Source of the DNA: Synergistaceae bacterium
Lineage (GTDB): Bacteria > Synergistota > Synergistia > Synergistales > Aminobacteriaceae
Reading direction: 5' to 3'
Assembly: GCA_031277095.1 (NCBI GenBank)
Contig: JAISLU010000009.1
Span: 1-39,635, forward strand
DNA: 39,635 nucleotides
The notes beneath the pieces are model-generated. The model saw nothing but the letters and a program-made list of their open reading frames with translations. It did not search any database and was not told the origin of the DNA. A program made the position numbers and the translations under genes. Of this stretch, positions 7,103 to 14,973 are shown piece by piece. Within the stretch, counting starts at the first letter, position 1; every line of letters starts with the position of its first letter.

Positions 7103-8278
7103 ATGTCCGAACGATTCGGCTCGGTCCTGCTTCCTGAATTGGTGCTTCACTCGGGGAAAATTTTGAAGCAAGCCCGTGTCGCTTATTCCATCAACGGAAC
7201 GCCGCGTTCCGACGGGTCCAACGTCGTCGTCGTGTGTCACGCGTTGACGGGCAGCCATCACGTGGCGGGAGAATCCGTTTCCGATCTCCCCGAAGCCTGG
7301 TGGGATCCCTTGGTACGGCCGGGTGGCGTTTTGGACACCGATAAGCTGTGCGTCGTCTGTTGCAACAACCTCTGCAGCCCTTACGGAAGCTCCGCCCCCA
7401 CCGACATCGAACCCGGCACGCACCGCCCCTGGGGAATGCATTTCCCCCTTGTAGATCCCCGCGACATCGCCCATTCCCAGAAGATGACCCTGGATGCTTT
7501 GGGCATCCCTCGGGTGGCGGGGGTCATAGGCGGGTCTCTGGGGGCGATGATTGCGCTGGAATGGATGTCTCAGTTCGGCGCTACGATGGACTTCGGCATC
7601 TCCATCGCCGCGCCGCTGCGGCTTTACCCTCAGGCCATCGCCCTGAACGGAGTCCAGCGCCGCGCTATCACGTCGGACCCCCAGTGGCTCGACGGCAACT
7701 ACTATCCCGGGAGAGGCCCTGTGGACGGCCTCTTCAACGCCCGTATGCTGGCCATGATCACCTACCGCAGCGAGGAGTCCTTTGTCCGACGGCACATGAG
7801 AGCCTCCCACAACATCGACGAATGGGGAGGGCGCTTCGACGTGGAAAGTTACCTTATGCACCAGGGAAAACTTTTGACGCGGCGTTTCGACGCGAACTGC
7901 TATCTTTACCTCACGAAGATGATGGACCTCCACGACCTGGCGAAAGGATACGCCGACGCCGAGGCCGCGCTGGAGCCCATGCGCAAAAAACCTTTTCTGG
8001 CGGTGGGGATCAACAGCGACATCCTCTTCCCGCCCTGGCAAGTTCAGGAGGTGGTGGATGCGGCCACGGACGTTGGCGTGCGCGCCTCCTACAGGGAGCT
8101 GCGAAGCGACATTGGGCACGACGCCTTTCTCGTCGAGACCGGCCAACTCGCCGAAATTTTCAAAGATTTTTTCGACTCCATCGGATTTTTGGAGCAGCGC
8201 CCGGCATCTCGCCGGAGTCGGGGCGAACGCGTTTCGTCCGTAGAAAAACAAACGCCCGTCGGGTTTGCCTCAGAATAG
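7103..8278 (+). CDS. metX: Homoserine O-acyltransferase (probably O-acetyltransferase)
   Basis: An alpha/beta-hydrolase enzyme that acylates homoserine, providing the substrate of the neighbouring MetY. The 391 residues show the MetX signatures CHALTGSHHVAG near residue 45, NNLCSPYGSSAP near 89, the nucleophile Ser145 in VIGGSLGAM, and the catalytic Asp and His in INSDILFPP and DIGHDAFLVE. Acetyl rather than succinyl specificity is inferred from pairing with MetY. The frame is open from a TTG at 7049, but the protein begins to resemble MetX at ATG 7103, with GAGGAG at 7084-7089 as a somewhat distant SD. The C-terminus extends about 25 residues beyond the last conserved helix, in Arg/Ser-rich sequence without clear family resemblance. 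Confidence 0.93.
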   Translation: MSERFGSVLLPELVLHSGKILKQARVAYSINGTPRSDGSNVVVVCHALTGSHHVAGESVSDLPEAWWDPLVRPGGVLDTDKLCVVCCNNLCSPYGSSAPTDIEPGTHRPWGMHFPLVDPRDIAHSQKMTLDALGIPRVAGVIGGSLGAMIALEWMSQFGATMDFGISIAAPLRLYPQAIALNGVQRRAITSDPQWLDGNYYPGRGPVDGLFNARMLAMITYRSEESFVRRHMRASHNIDEWGGRFDVESYLMHQGKLLTRRFDANCYLYLTKMMDLHDLAKGYADAEAALEPMRKKPFLAVGINSDILFPPWQVQEVVDAATDVGVRASYRELRSDIGHDAFLVETGQLAEIFKDFFDSIGFLEQRPASRRSRGERVSSVEKQTPVGFASE

Positions 8279-8305
8279 CTAAAAGAACAGCCGAAGAAAA
8301 ATGGG

Positions 8306-8346
8306 AAAAAATTTGGGGCTCAGGGGGTCGCCCCCCTGTTTACCCC
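8306..8346 (-). terminator. Terminator hairpin downstream of the CoA-transferase gene
   Basis: On the minus strand AGGGGG and CCCCCT flank a short GC-rich loop, with outer GGGG/CCCC pairs, and the hairpin is followed by AAATTTTTT. It lies in the convergent gap after metX (plus) and the CoA-transferase (minus) and may stop both. A second inverted repeat, ACGCTCT/AGAGTGT (8355-8372), lies beside it. Confidence 0.65.
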
Positions 8347-8387
8347 AAAAGAACACGCTCTCGTTAGAGTGTCGGTTTTCGGCGTGT

Positions 8388-8420
8388 CTCGTTATATGCT
8401 CGTTGTATACTCGTTATATA
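8388..8420 (-). repeat. 11-bp tandem triplication over the CoA-transferase stop codon
   Basis: On the plus strand, three imperfect 11-bp units (CTCGTTATATG, CTCGTTGTATA, CTCGTTATATA) run head to tail. The last unit contains the CoA-transferase stop codon at 8414-8416. Confidence 0.85.
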
Positions 8421-9973
8421 GTAAGACCCATTTTTTCGTCCTTGAAAATCCTTTCGTCCATCAGCTTCAATTTCTCCGCAATGAGGGGCTTGAATTCCAT
8501 GTGGGCCAGAATGTCTTTTTCCAAGTCGACTCCCGGAGCGATCTCGGTGAGCATGATGCCGTTTTTTGTGAGCTTGAATACGGCCCTTTCGGTGATATAC
8601 AACACTTCTTGCCCCGTTTCGGCGGCGTACTCGGCGGAAAACGTGACCTGCTCGATTTTATTGATGAACTTGACCCCCGTCCCCTCTTTGACGATGGTCA
8701 GTTTGCCGTTCTCGATTTTGGTCTCCAGCTTCCCCGCCGTAAATGTGCCCGTGAAACAGACTTTTTTCGCGTTTTGAGAAATATTGACGAAGCCTCCCGG
8801 GCCTACCACTCTTCCCGCGAACTTGGACACGTTGACGTTGCCCTTCGCGTCGATTTCGGCAGCGCCCAGGAAAGTCATATCGAGACCTCCGCCGTCGTAG
8901 ACGTCGAAGATATCGGGCTGTTTGTAGATGGCCTCCGGGCCTATGGTGGCGCCTATTCCGAGGCCCCCCAGGGGCACTCCGCCCAACACGCCGGACTCGA
9001 TGGAGAGGGTGATATCCCCGGCGAACCCCTCCTCGCTGGCTACGGCCGCAACGGCGTCGGGAATACCTATGCCCAGGTTCACCAGCTTGCCTTTTTTGAG
9101 TTCGAAGGCGCCGCGCCTTCCGCAAACTTTGCGATGGTCCAGCTTCATAACGGGGATCGCGTCCAGAGGGATCTCTATTTCCCCGGAAAGCTCCGGCCGG
9201 TAGGACTGGGATGCCCAGGTGTGCCAGTTTTTCTCGACGGTCGCCTCCACCACATAGTCCACCATCGAGCTGTGAACCACGACGTTCCTCGGGTCCAAAC
9301 TGCCCCCCGCGACCACCTTCTCCACCTCGGCGATCACGATGCCTCCGTGGTTGCGGACCGCCACGGCCATCTCGAGCTGGTCGGAGCGAACAGACTCCCT
9401 TTCGAGAGAGATATTTCCGTTCTCGTCGCCGAAAGAGCCCTTGATGAAGCAGATATCGATGGGGAAGGATTTGTAGAGCAGATAATCCTTCCCGTCTATT
9501 TGAATGAGAGAAACGATCTCCTCGCCGGAATCGACGGCCGCCTGGTTGGCCTTGCAGCCCTCCAGCCGAGGGTCGGCGAAAGTCTTCAGGCCGACGTGGG
9601 TCAGAACCCCGGGTTTTTTGCCCGCGATGGCGCGGAGCAGGTGGCAGGTGACGCCCTGGGGAATCATGTAAGCGGCCAGTTTATTGGCGACGGTCAGCTT
9701 GTTCAGCTCCGGCTCCAGGCCGATGTGGGCGCAGATCAGCTTCTTCACCAGGCCCTCGATCCCCACATGGTTGGTGCCCTTGTCCTTTCCGTCTCCCACG
9801 GCGGCGCAGTGGAAAAGCGTCAAATCCTTGGGGCTCCGGGTCTCCAGATATCTTTTTTGAAGGGCGGACAGGAGTTCCTCCGGTATGCCGGAGCCCACGA
9901 ACCCCCCCACGCCCAGGGTCGTCTTGTCCTTTATCAGAGATACCGCGTATTCGGCAGATACGACTTTACTCAT
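8414..9973 (-). CDS. Acyl-CoA:acetate/3-ketoacid CoA-transferase (fused alpha-beta type)
   Basis: A 519-residue family I CoA-transferase, of the single-chain YdiF/SCOT type, that moves CoA between an acyl-CoA and a free carboxylate. The N-terminal half carries the glycine-rich VGGFVGSGIPEELL and the C-terminal half the catalytic Glu in LSIESGVLGGVP, followed by GGGLDMTFLG. The full length and both halves are intact. GGAGGAAACGC precedes the ATG. Upstream on the same strand is a GntP-family permease, 94 bases away, so the pair probably imports and activates a short-chain acid such as a hydroxy or keto acid. The acid cannot be identified. The C-terminus ends inside a tandem repeat. Confidence 0.9.
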   Translation of the reverse strand: MSKVVSAEYAVSLIKDKTTLGVGGFVGSGIPEELLSALQKRYLETRSPKDLTLFHCAAVGDGKDKGTNHVGIEGLVKKLICAHIGLEPELNKLTVANKLAAYMIPQGVTCHLLRAIAGKKPGVLTHVGLKTFADPRLEGCKANQAAVDSGEEIVSLIQIDGKDYLLYKSFPIDICFIKGSFGDENGNISLERESVRSDQLEMAVAVRNHGGIVIAEVEKVVAGGSLDPRNVVVHSSMVDYVVEATVEKNWHTWASQSYRPELSGEIEIPLDAIPVMKLDHRKVCGRRGAFELKKGKLVNLGIGIPDAVAAVASEEGFAGDITLSIESGVLGGVPLGGLGIGATIGPEAIYKQPDIFDVYDGGGLDMTFLGAAEIDAKGNVNVSKFAGRVVGPGGFVNISQNAKKVCFTGTFTAGKLETKIENGKLTIVKEGTGVKFINKIEQVTFSAEYAAETGQEVLYITERAVFKLTKNGIMLTEIAPGVDLEKDILAHMEFKPLIAEKLKLMDERIFKDEKMGLTI

Positions 9974-9989
9974 TGCGTTTCCTCCGTTT

Positions 9990-10020
9990 CATTGGCGTTT
10001 TCATTGGCGTTGCATTGGAT
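9990..10020 (-). repeat. Short CATTGGCGTT-type tandem repeat between CoA-transferase and permease genes
   Basis: CATTGGCGTT occurs at 9990 and 10002 and a partial CATTGGAT follows at 10013, giving an 11-12 bp unit in 2.7 copies within the 94-bp gap. Confidence 0.7.
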
Positions 10021-10067
10021 TAGATTGGAGTCAGGGATGATTCTTGCTTGCAGGTTGCATTTGCCTT

Positions 10068-11414
10068 CTATGGCAGAGTGGGGAACAGGGTGAACAGGAC
10101 GACGGCGACCACGGTGCCGATCAAGGGGGTGATCACCGTCAGCTTGAACACCGCTCCGTAGGCGTCTTTGTGGGTTTCATTGCAAATACCGTTCGTGACG
10201 GTGACGATGTAACCGTTGTGCGGCAGCGAATCCAAGGCCGACGACGCGATGGCCAGGGTCCTGTGCATAATAGCGGCCGAGATCCCCCTCGCCAGATAGG
10301 CCGGAGCGATCAGCGGGGTGGCTATGGCGAGGCCGCCCGAGGCGGAACCGCAAATGCCCGCGATGACGTTCATGGCCACGGCGACCCCCACAAGGGGAGG
10401 TCCGGGAATGTTGAGCACGGCGTTGAGAATCACGGGAAACGCTTTCGCCTGCTGAACCACCGTGCCGAAGCCCACCACCGCGCAGGTGTTGGCGATCGCG
10501 ACCATAGAATTTTTGCAGGTGTCTCCCAGATTGCCCAGCAATTTGCCGTTGTCCTGGTACTTGTTCATCAGTATCCACGCCAGCAGGGAGCCCAAGAACA
10601 GGCCGGATTCCAGTTGAACTATGGGCTGGTTGTCGACTTTGATGTTGATGATCAGGATGGTTACGATCAGGGGGATCAGAGCGAGGAAACCGTTGGGCAA
10701 TTTCTCGTCGTCGGTTTTGAACACGTCCATCGACTTGGCAACGAAGTGTTCCCCTCCCTTTTTGGCGCTTCCCACGATATGAAACAGCCACAGACAGCCG
10801 ACGAGAAGCATAACGCCGCAGGAGATAAAGCCCACCACCATACCGGACATCAAGCCTATAGAAGTGCCGGTGCCCTCCAAAATTTTGTTGAGAGCGTTGA
10901 CCGGAATCGCGTTGTGGATCTGGGGCGCGCCCGGCGCGATCATGGCGAAGGTGGAGCAGCCGAAGGTCAGGGCCGCAGGGATGAAGCGTCTGGGAAGATC
11001 CGCTTCTTTGAATATTTGAAGCGCAATGGGAAACACGCAGAAGCTGATGACAAAGGCGCTGACCCCGCCATAGCCGAGAATGCCGCAGGCGAGGGGAACC
11101 GAGATGACGGCCTTGTCCTTGCCGAAGAGCTTGATGAAAAGTTGAGCGATGGCCTTGGCGCCGTTGGTCGTCTCCATTATCTTGCCCAGCAGGGTTCCCC
11201 CGAGGAAGATGAGATAGTTGGCCTGCATGAAACCGACAAACCCGCTCATGTAATGAGTTTTGAGCGCCGTGTAAAGGTTGATGCCTCCCGACAGGGCCAC
11301 GATGCTCGAACAAAGGAGGGCGATGACGAAAATATTGACGCCCTTCATGATCATGTACAACACAAGCCCTAAACCAACGACAATGCCGATAATGCTGATT
11401 GTTACATCACTCAT
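10068..11414 (-). CDS. GntP-family permease for an organic acid
   Basis: A 448-residue integral membrane protein with about 12 hydrophobic segments, resembling the GntP/gluconate permease family, members of which move gluconate, 3-hydroxybutyrate or other short acids with a cation. Visible features are FVGFMQANYLIFLGGTLLGKIME, FGCSTFAMIAPGAPQ and a C-terminal block with SASGGLAIATPL and ALDSLPHNGYIVT (quoted in parts), which match the family. The start ATG follows GAGGGGATAAG. It lies upstream of the CoA-transferase on the same strand, suggesting uptake of the acid activated by that enzyme. Substrate and coupling ion are inference. Confidence 0.85.
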   Translation of the reverse strand: MSDVTISIIGIVVGLGLVLYMIMKGVNIFVIALLCSSIVALSGGINLYTALKTHYMSGFVGFMQANYLIFLGGTLLGKIMETTNGAKAIAQLFIKLFGKDKAVISVPLACGILGYGGVSAFVISFCVFPIALQIFKEADLPRRFIPAALTFGCSTFAMIAPGAPQIHNAIPVNALNKILEGTGTSIGLMSGMVVGFISCGVMLLVGCLWLFHIVGSAKKGGEHFVAKSMDVFKTDDEKLPNGFLALIPLIVTILIINIKVDNQPIVQLESGLFLGSLLAWILMNKYQDNGKLLGNLGDTCKNSMVAIANTCAVVGFGTVVQQAKAFPVILNAVLNIPGPPLVGVAVAMNVIAGICGSASGGLAIATPLIAPAYLARGISAAIMHRTLAIASSALDSLPHNGYIVTVTNGICNETHKDAYGAVFKLTVITPLIGTVVAVVLFTLFPTLP

Positions 11415-11809
11415 CTTATCCCCTCATTTCATAATATGCTGTCTCGAACCGCGCAAATTTTGTCCATGATTTTGTTCATTTTCGCTTATTTCCTGTCTTT
11501 GTCCATGCTGCCGCCGTCGATTTTGAAAAATCACCTCGCTTCCAGTATCCATTCTCTCCAACACCTTCTCTTTAACTACTTAAAGATCAGGTTCGAAAGA
11601 GTTCGTCACTTATTTTTGAAAAAGGGAAATCTGTAAAAATTTTGAAAAAGTTTCTGACACTGTGATTCGGGCTTGCATAAGTACAATGAAAATAAAATAC
11701 AGAAATAAAACACAGAAAATAAAAAATATCATTGCGATTAACCAGAAGGACGGCGCCATTGTACTATTGCAAAATATTTCTTGCAAGCCGCATTCATCAA
11801 ACACATTCA

Positions 11810-11823
11810 CAGCAAGTGAAGGC
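11810..11823 (+). repeat. Left copy of a 14-bp direct repeat flanking the toxin-antitoxin pair
   Basis: CAGCAAGTGAAGGC here is identical to 12832-12845, and flanking bases are partly conserved (next bases ACGAT here, GCAAT there). The two copies bracket the antitoxin-toxin module. Confidence 0.8.
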
Positions 11824-11873
11824 ACGATCATTCTGGTGGCCTGAAGACTCCTTCGGGAACTTAAATCTTTGGG

Positions 11874-11902
11874 TTGACGTGTATTGCTATTCGCTATACT
11901 AT
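11874..11902 (+). promoter_or_regulatory. Probable promoter of the toxin-antitoxin operon
   Basis: TTGACG at 11874-11879 is followed after 17 bp by TACTAT (11897-11902); an overlapping TATACT (11895-11900) would give a 15-bp spacer. Transcription would start roughly 35 bases before the antitoxin GTG. Autorepression by the antitoxin is expected for this class. Confidence 0.55.
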
Positions 11903-11941
11903 CTTAAAAGATTTGCGATAAGAAGGGTAGGCGAAACGACT

Positions 11942-12241
11942 GTGGCAACGAATTATCCGACGACCGTCAGGATTGACGAATACACAAAAACTGTCCTCGA
12001 CTCGGCAGCCAAATACACGAATCAAACCCGTTCCGCGTTTATGGTATCCGTCGCCCGGGAACGGGCTGAGGCAATTTTGAAAGAACGCCGTGTGACTATG
12101 CGCGAAATTGCACCGATGATATTGAGCCCTAGAGATAGCAAAATTTTTATTGAAGCGTTGGAAAGCGATTCCGAGCCCTCCGACGCCTTGCTTGCTTTGA
12201 AAAAGAACTACGACGCGCTGAACATCATTGATGAGACTTAG
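11942..12241 (+). CDS. DUF1778-type antitoxin (ribbon-helix-helix)
   Basis: A 99-residue protein of the DUF1778 antitoxin type. The N-terminal part (YPTTVRIDEYTKTVLDSAA) has the pattern of a ribbon-helix-helix DNA-binding domain, followed by SRSAF-like TRSAFMVSVARERAEAIL. The C-terminal tail with spaced Leu and the segment ending LKKNYDALNI would be the toxin-neutralising part. The frame is open from 11732, but similarity starts at GTG 11942, which lies just after the promoter; AGAAGGG upstream is a weak SD. The toxin gene begins three bases after the stop. The module is TacA-like; symbol withheld because subfamily assignment needs a search. Confidence 0.85.
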   Translation: MATNYPTTVRIDEYTKTVLDSAAKYTNQTRSAFMVSVARERAEAILKERRVTMREIAPMILSPRDSKIFIEALESDSEPSDALLALKKNYDALNIIDET

Positions 12242-12244
12242 GCC

Positions 12245-12751
12245 GTGCTGTTTATCAGTTCTCTCGACAATATCCACGACAGGAGCCGCTTTAACTCTGG
12301 CAGACTTGAACTCGACAACTACATAAAGGAGCAGGCCGGACAGGATGTGCGGCGAAATTTGTCATCTGTTTTCGTCTTGACGAAAGACCAAGTTGACGTT
12401 GTGGGCTACTATACCTTGTCACAACATTCCTTGATGGTCGACGACTTTCCACCGGCGACCGGTAAAAAACTTCCGCGCAAAAGAAAGGTCGGTTGTACGC
12501 TTCTTGGGCGCTTGGCTGTGGATTTGAGTTGTCAGGGGATGGGCTATGGTAGAGCTTTGCTTTTCCATGCGCTTAAAAAGGCCATTGCCGTAAGCGTGGA
12601 AGTTGCTTCGTTCGCTGTCATCGTGGACGCAAAAGACGAAAAAGCGAAACTCTTCTATGAAAAATACGATTTTCTGACGCTCAAAGATGAATCTTTGCGG
12701 CTGTTCATGCCAATCAAAGGTTTAGCGCGAAAATTGTGCAAATATCCCTAA
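12245..12751 (+). CDS. GNAT-family acetyltransferase toxin (TacT-like)
   Basis: A 168-residue GNAT acetyltransferase paired with a DUF1778 antitoxin. Toxins of this group acetylate the amino group of aminoacyl-tRNA and stop translation. The N-terminal FNSGRLELDNYIKEQA and the strand VVGYYTLS are typical; the acetyl-CoA loop is QGMGYGRALL after LGRLAVD; and the Tyr in FYEKYDF is the expected catalytic or positioning residue. The gene starts with GTG three bases after the antitoxin stop, so the two are translationally linked. It appears intact. Direct repeats of 14 bp surround the pair. Confidence 0.88.
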   Translation: MLFISSLDNIHDRSRFNSGRLELDNYIKEQAGQDVRRNLSSVFVLTKDQVDVVGYYTLSQHSLMVDDFPPATGKKLPRKRKVGCTLLGRLAVDLSCQGMGYGRALLFHALKKAIAVSVEVASFAVIVDAKDEKAKLFYEKYDFLTLKDESLRLFMPIKGLARKLCKYP

Positions 12752-12831
12752 ACCTTTTACTTTATAGGAAACTGCGTTCTGCTCGCTCATCAACTATCAA
12801 GAAAGAAGTGAAATATACGGAATCCCCGACG

Positions 12832-12845
12832 CAGCAAGTGAAGGC
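12832..12845 (+). repeat. Right copy of a 14-bp direct repeat flanking the toxin-antitoxin pair
   Basis: CAGCAAGTGAAGGC is identical to 11810-11823, 1022 bases away start to start. It lies next to the terminator of the symporter gene. Confidence 0.8.
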
Positions 12846-12850
12846 GCAAT

Positions 12851-12877
12851 AAAAAAGCCGCCCATCTATGGGGCGGC
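12851..12877 (-). terminator. Intrinsic terminator of the sodium:solute symporter gene
   Basis: GCCGCCC (12857-12863) and GGGCGGC (12871-12877) form a 7-bp stem with a 7-base loop; read on the minus strand the stem is followed by six T (12851-12856). Confidence 0.9.
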
Positions 12878-12949
12878 CATTTTGTAACCTTTCAGGCTCA
12901 GGGGGCCTCCGGCTTGAGCGGAGCGGGTTTGAAGGATCACGCCATTTTT

Positions 12950-14407
12950 TCAGTCGAAGGAAACGGCGGTTTCGGGAGCGGGCTTGGGGATTTCCGGCGG
13001 CAGGAGCGCCGCAGCCGGTCGGCTGTCGAGGACGTAAGTCAGTCCGAAGACGATCAGGCATACGATCCACTCCAGGTAGATCAGGTGGGGACCGATGCGG
13101 CTGGAGGGAACGTAGGTCCAGAGGCCCCAGACGATCAAAGAAGCCAAGATCGTCCAAAATCCGGCGGACTTTTTACAAAGGTGCGGCGCGTAGAGGTTCG
13201 CCAGAATCAAGAGCGTGAAGGACGTGGTGATGGCCAGGGCCGAGGTGATGGTCTTCAAAATTCCCACCACGGTCATAGCCAGGCCCAAGGAGCAGGCGCT
13301 CACCAGGAAAACCGTCAGGCGGGAGAACAAAAGCTCGGTGTTGGGGGAGAACGTCCGGGTGACCATGCGCTTCCACACATCTTGGATCAAGAGAGTGGAG
13401 CATCCCATCAGAAGCCCCACGGCGGTGGAAACGTCGGCGGCCCAGAGCCCGGCCAGGAAAATTCCGCCGACCAGAGGACTGATGTTTGCCGCGATGGTGG
13501 GCAGGGCGAGGGCGGGATTGCTGAGACCGGGGAACTTCGCGGCGGCCATGATTCCGAAAAGGGCGCACAAAAATCCGGCGGGCAGGGTCAAAATTCCGCC
13601 GATGATGAAGCCGTTGCGGGCCGTCTTCTCGTCCTTCGCCGCCAGGGATATTTGCACCACAGCCTGGGTCGTGCAGGCCATCGTGGTCATCACGGCCATC
13701 CATCCCGCGAAGATCGCCACTCCAATCCCGTCTATGGGGTCGAACCAGGTTCCATTGGCGGGGAGGGCCTGCACGACGGCCTCCAATCCGCCGAACCCCT
13801 CGAATCCCGAAACGAGGGCGGCGAACACCCCGATATAGATGACGATGACGTTCACCACGTTGGTCAGCCCGCTGGCCCAGTAGCCGCCGGTAAGGGTTAT
13901 GCTGATGAAGACGATGGCGGAGGCGAGCATCCCCGTGTTCATCGTGAAGATATCGGGCAGCATGGAGGCCAGGATAGCCCCGCCTGCCACGTACTGGAGG
14001 GACGTGATGGTCATCATGATCAAAAGCTGCGCGATGACGCCGATCAGCCGGGCGCTGCTTCCGAAGGCGGCCCCCATCATCTCGGGGACCGTGCGGTGAC
14101 TCATGCGGCGATACTTGGCGGCCAGAATGAGTCCAACGACGATGCCGCCCGTCCCCCAAGCCCCGTTGTACCATCCTGCGGAAACACCGACGTTATAAGC
14201 CTGCTCCGCCACGCCTACGGTGGAAGCTCCGCCGACGGCCAGCCCCGTGAGCATGACGGCCACCAACGCCGTGGGCAGTTTCTGCCCAGCCAGTAGATAA
14301 TTCAGCACCTTGCCGCCGCTGCCCTTTTTTTGAATCTGCGTGGCCTTCCAGGACAGCAAGCTCAATACGATCGCGTAGCCGATCAAAATTGCCAATGAAA
14401 TGCTCAT
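12950..14407 (-). CDS. Sodium:solute symporter family (SSS) transporter
   Basis: A 485-residue membrane protein with about 13 hydrophobic segments, of the SSS family (Na+-coupled uptake of amino acids, sugars, acetate, pantothenate and others). The N-terminal pattern is typical: FLLAGQ-like NYLLAGQKLP, then LTGLAVGGASTVGVAEQAYNVG (quoted as GGASTVGVAEQ) and YRRMSHRTVPEMM. ADVSTAVGLLMGCSTLL matches the later conserved Na+-site region. The C-terminus carries a Pro/Ala-rich tail. The start ATG has GGGGAGAAAATGTAA upstream. It is transcribed behind a structured leader with its own terminator, and followed by a terminator, so it is monocistronic. The solute is unknown. Confidence 0.88.
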   Translation of the reverse strand: MSISLAILIGYAIVLSLLSWKATQIQKKGSGGKVLNYLLAGQKLPTALVAVMLTGLAVGGASTVGVAEQAYNVGVSAGWYNGAWGTGGIVVGLILAAKYRRMSHRTVPEMMGAAFGSSARLIGVIAQLLIMMTITSLQYVAGGAILASMLPDIFTMNTGMLASAIVFISITLTGGYWASGLTNVVNVIVIYIGVFAALVSGFEGFGGLEAVVQALPANGTWFDPIDGIGVAIFAGWMAVMTTMACTTQAVVQISLAAKDEKTARNGFIIGGILTLPAGFLCALFGIMAAAKFPGLSNPALALPTIAANISPLVGGIFLAGLWAADVSTAVGLLMGCSTLLIQDVWKRMVTRTFSPNTELLFSRLTVFLVSACSLGLAMTVVGILKTITSALAITTSFTLLILANLYAPHLCKKSAGFWTILASLIVWGLWTYVPSSRIGPHLIYLEWIVCLIVFGLTYVLDSRPAAALLPPEIPKPAPETAVSFD

Positions 14408-14561
14408 TTACATTTTCTCCCCTTTTCGATATAAAAATAAAAAAATAAAAATCCTCCTAAAGTTCACTGTAAAAATCAAGCCCACTGTAAAAACCGATAG
14501 TCCTCCTTTCAGTTTTTTTATTCATTCATTTTTTTATTCTCTCGTTAAATAAAAAAATAAA

Positions 14562-14601
14562 ATAAAAAAAAGGGCTTCCTGCGCGTTTGCGAGGAAGCCC
14601 T
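14562..14601 (-). terminator. Leader terminator upstream of the symporter gene
   Basis: AGGGCTTCCT (14571-14580) and AGGAAGCCCT (14592-14601) form a 10-bp perfect stem around an 11-base loop; on the minus strand eight T follow. It lies about 155 bases before the symporter start, so it terminates the leader unless antiterminated. Confidence 0.88.
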
Positions 14602-14692
14602 CAGTCTTTTGAATTTGATCCGGCTCAACAGGCGAGTGTTGCACCGACCCTCATTCGACTGGGATCCCCGCATGTTGTAAACCAAAAATAAA
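14598..14692 (-). promoter_or_regulatory. Structured leader, candidate riboswitch or attenuator, of the symporter gene
   Basis: Between a probable promoter and a strong terminator the minus strand holds a compact GC-rich element in AT-rich surroundings. CCCAGTC (14657-14663) can pair with GACTGAGGG (14598-14606, one A bulged), which includes the first bases of the terminator stem, giving a clear antiterminator/terminator choice. Inside, CAACA and TGTTG form a hairpin with loop CTCGCC, extended by CGG/CCG beyond a TG/AG mismatch, and GAAT pairs with ATTC. An ATG-initiated frame runs through the element but has no SD or codon run. I do not recognise it as any riboswitch class I know; the T-box core UGGNACC is absent. 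Confidence 0.6.
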
Positions 14693-14698
14693 AGTAAA

Positions 14699-14729
14699 AG
14701 TATACTGCCGTAACTTTTGCAGACATCAA
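14699..14729 (-). promoter_or_regulatory. Possible promoter of the symporter leader
   Basis: On the minus strand TTGATG (14724-14729) and TATACT (14699-14704) are 19 bp apart. The spacing is long but the -10 is good, and it lies immediately upstream of the structured leader. Confidence 0.4.
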
Positions 14730-14945
14730 CATACGGTTCACCTCCATCTTAAATTCAACTTTGACTCAAACTTTAGACTGACTGAACTGACCAAAAGACT
14801 TTCAGACGAACTTGAACTACAAAAACTACTTCACATTTCCTGCTTGATAATGCGCCATACTAAAACACACAACCGACAAAGTCAAGCCCTTTGTGCAATA
14901 TTACGTTTCCTTGAAGACGTTCCCTTTTCCCGATGGAGCAACGTC

Positions 14946-14973
14946 TCTCAATAGCAAGCCTCTCAATAGCAAG
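14946..14973 (-). repeat. 15-bp tandem duplication over the stop codon of the Tyr/Pro-rich gene
   Basis: TCTCAATAGCAAG occurs at 14946-14958 and again at 14961-14973. The second copy carries the gene's stop codon (14963-14965), so the stop and the last sense codons have been duplicated into the downstream sequence. Confidence 0.9.

Larger units (their letters stand above)
11415..11941. other. Intergenic region between the permease gene and the toxin-antitoxin pair
   Basis: About 530 AT-rich bases separate two divergent genes. Open frames here (for example plus 11436-11636 and minus 11610-11831) lack a convincing SD or recognisable protein sequence. TTGCAA occurs twice at 11768-11787 flanking an AT core. 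The left 14-bp direct repeat (11810-11823) and the antitoxin promoter lie at its right end. I found no clear promoter for the leftward permease gene. Confidence 0.6.
14408..14962. other. Region between the symporter gene and the Tyr/Pro-rich protein gene
   Basis: No gene is visible. On the minus strand it holds a possible promoter, the structured leader and its terminator, then an AT-rich stretch in which an AGGAGGA-type sequence and TTTTTACAGTG each occur twice (14447-14512) before the symporter start. The remaining 230 bases up to 14962 contain no feature I can support apart from a tandem repeat at the right end. Confidence 0.6.

Noticed and set aside
8369-11372. Two long plus-strand frames antisense to the CoA-transferase and GntP permease genes
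   Set aside because: Both are shadows of well-identified minus-strand genes, with no SD and no domain.
11436-11831. Two small frames in the gap before the toxin-antitoxin pair
   Set aside because: They lack an SD and show AT-driven hydrophobic composition; no family is recognisable.
11810-12845. The 14-bp direct repeats as phage attachment sites
   Set aside because: There is no integrase, tRNA gene or other phage gene nearby; I keep them only as flanking direct repeats.
12914-14296. A 460-codon plus-strand open frame antisense to the symporter gene
   Set aside because: Its composition (Gly, Gln, Asp and His-rich, no family motif) is typical of an antisense shadow of a GC-rich membrane protein gene.
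14598-14692. The symporter leader as a T-box, or as a Met-type leader peptide
   Set aside because: No UGGNACC core or stem I motif is present, and the ATG-initiated frame through it has neither an SD nor a run of identical codons.
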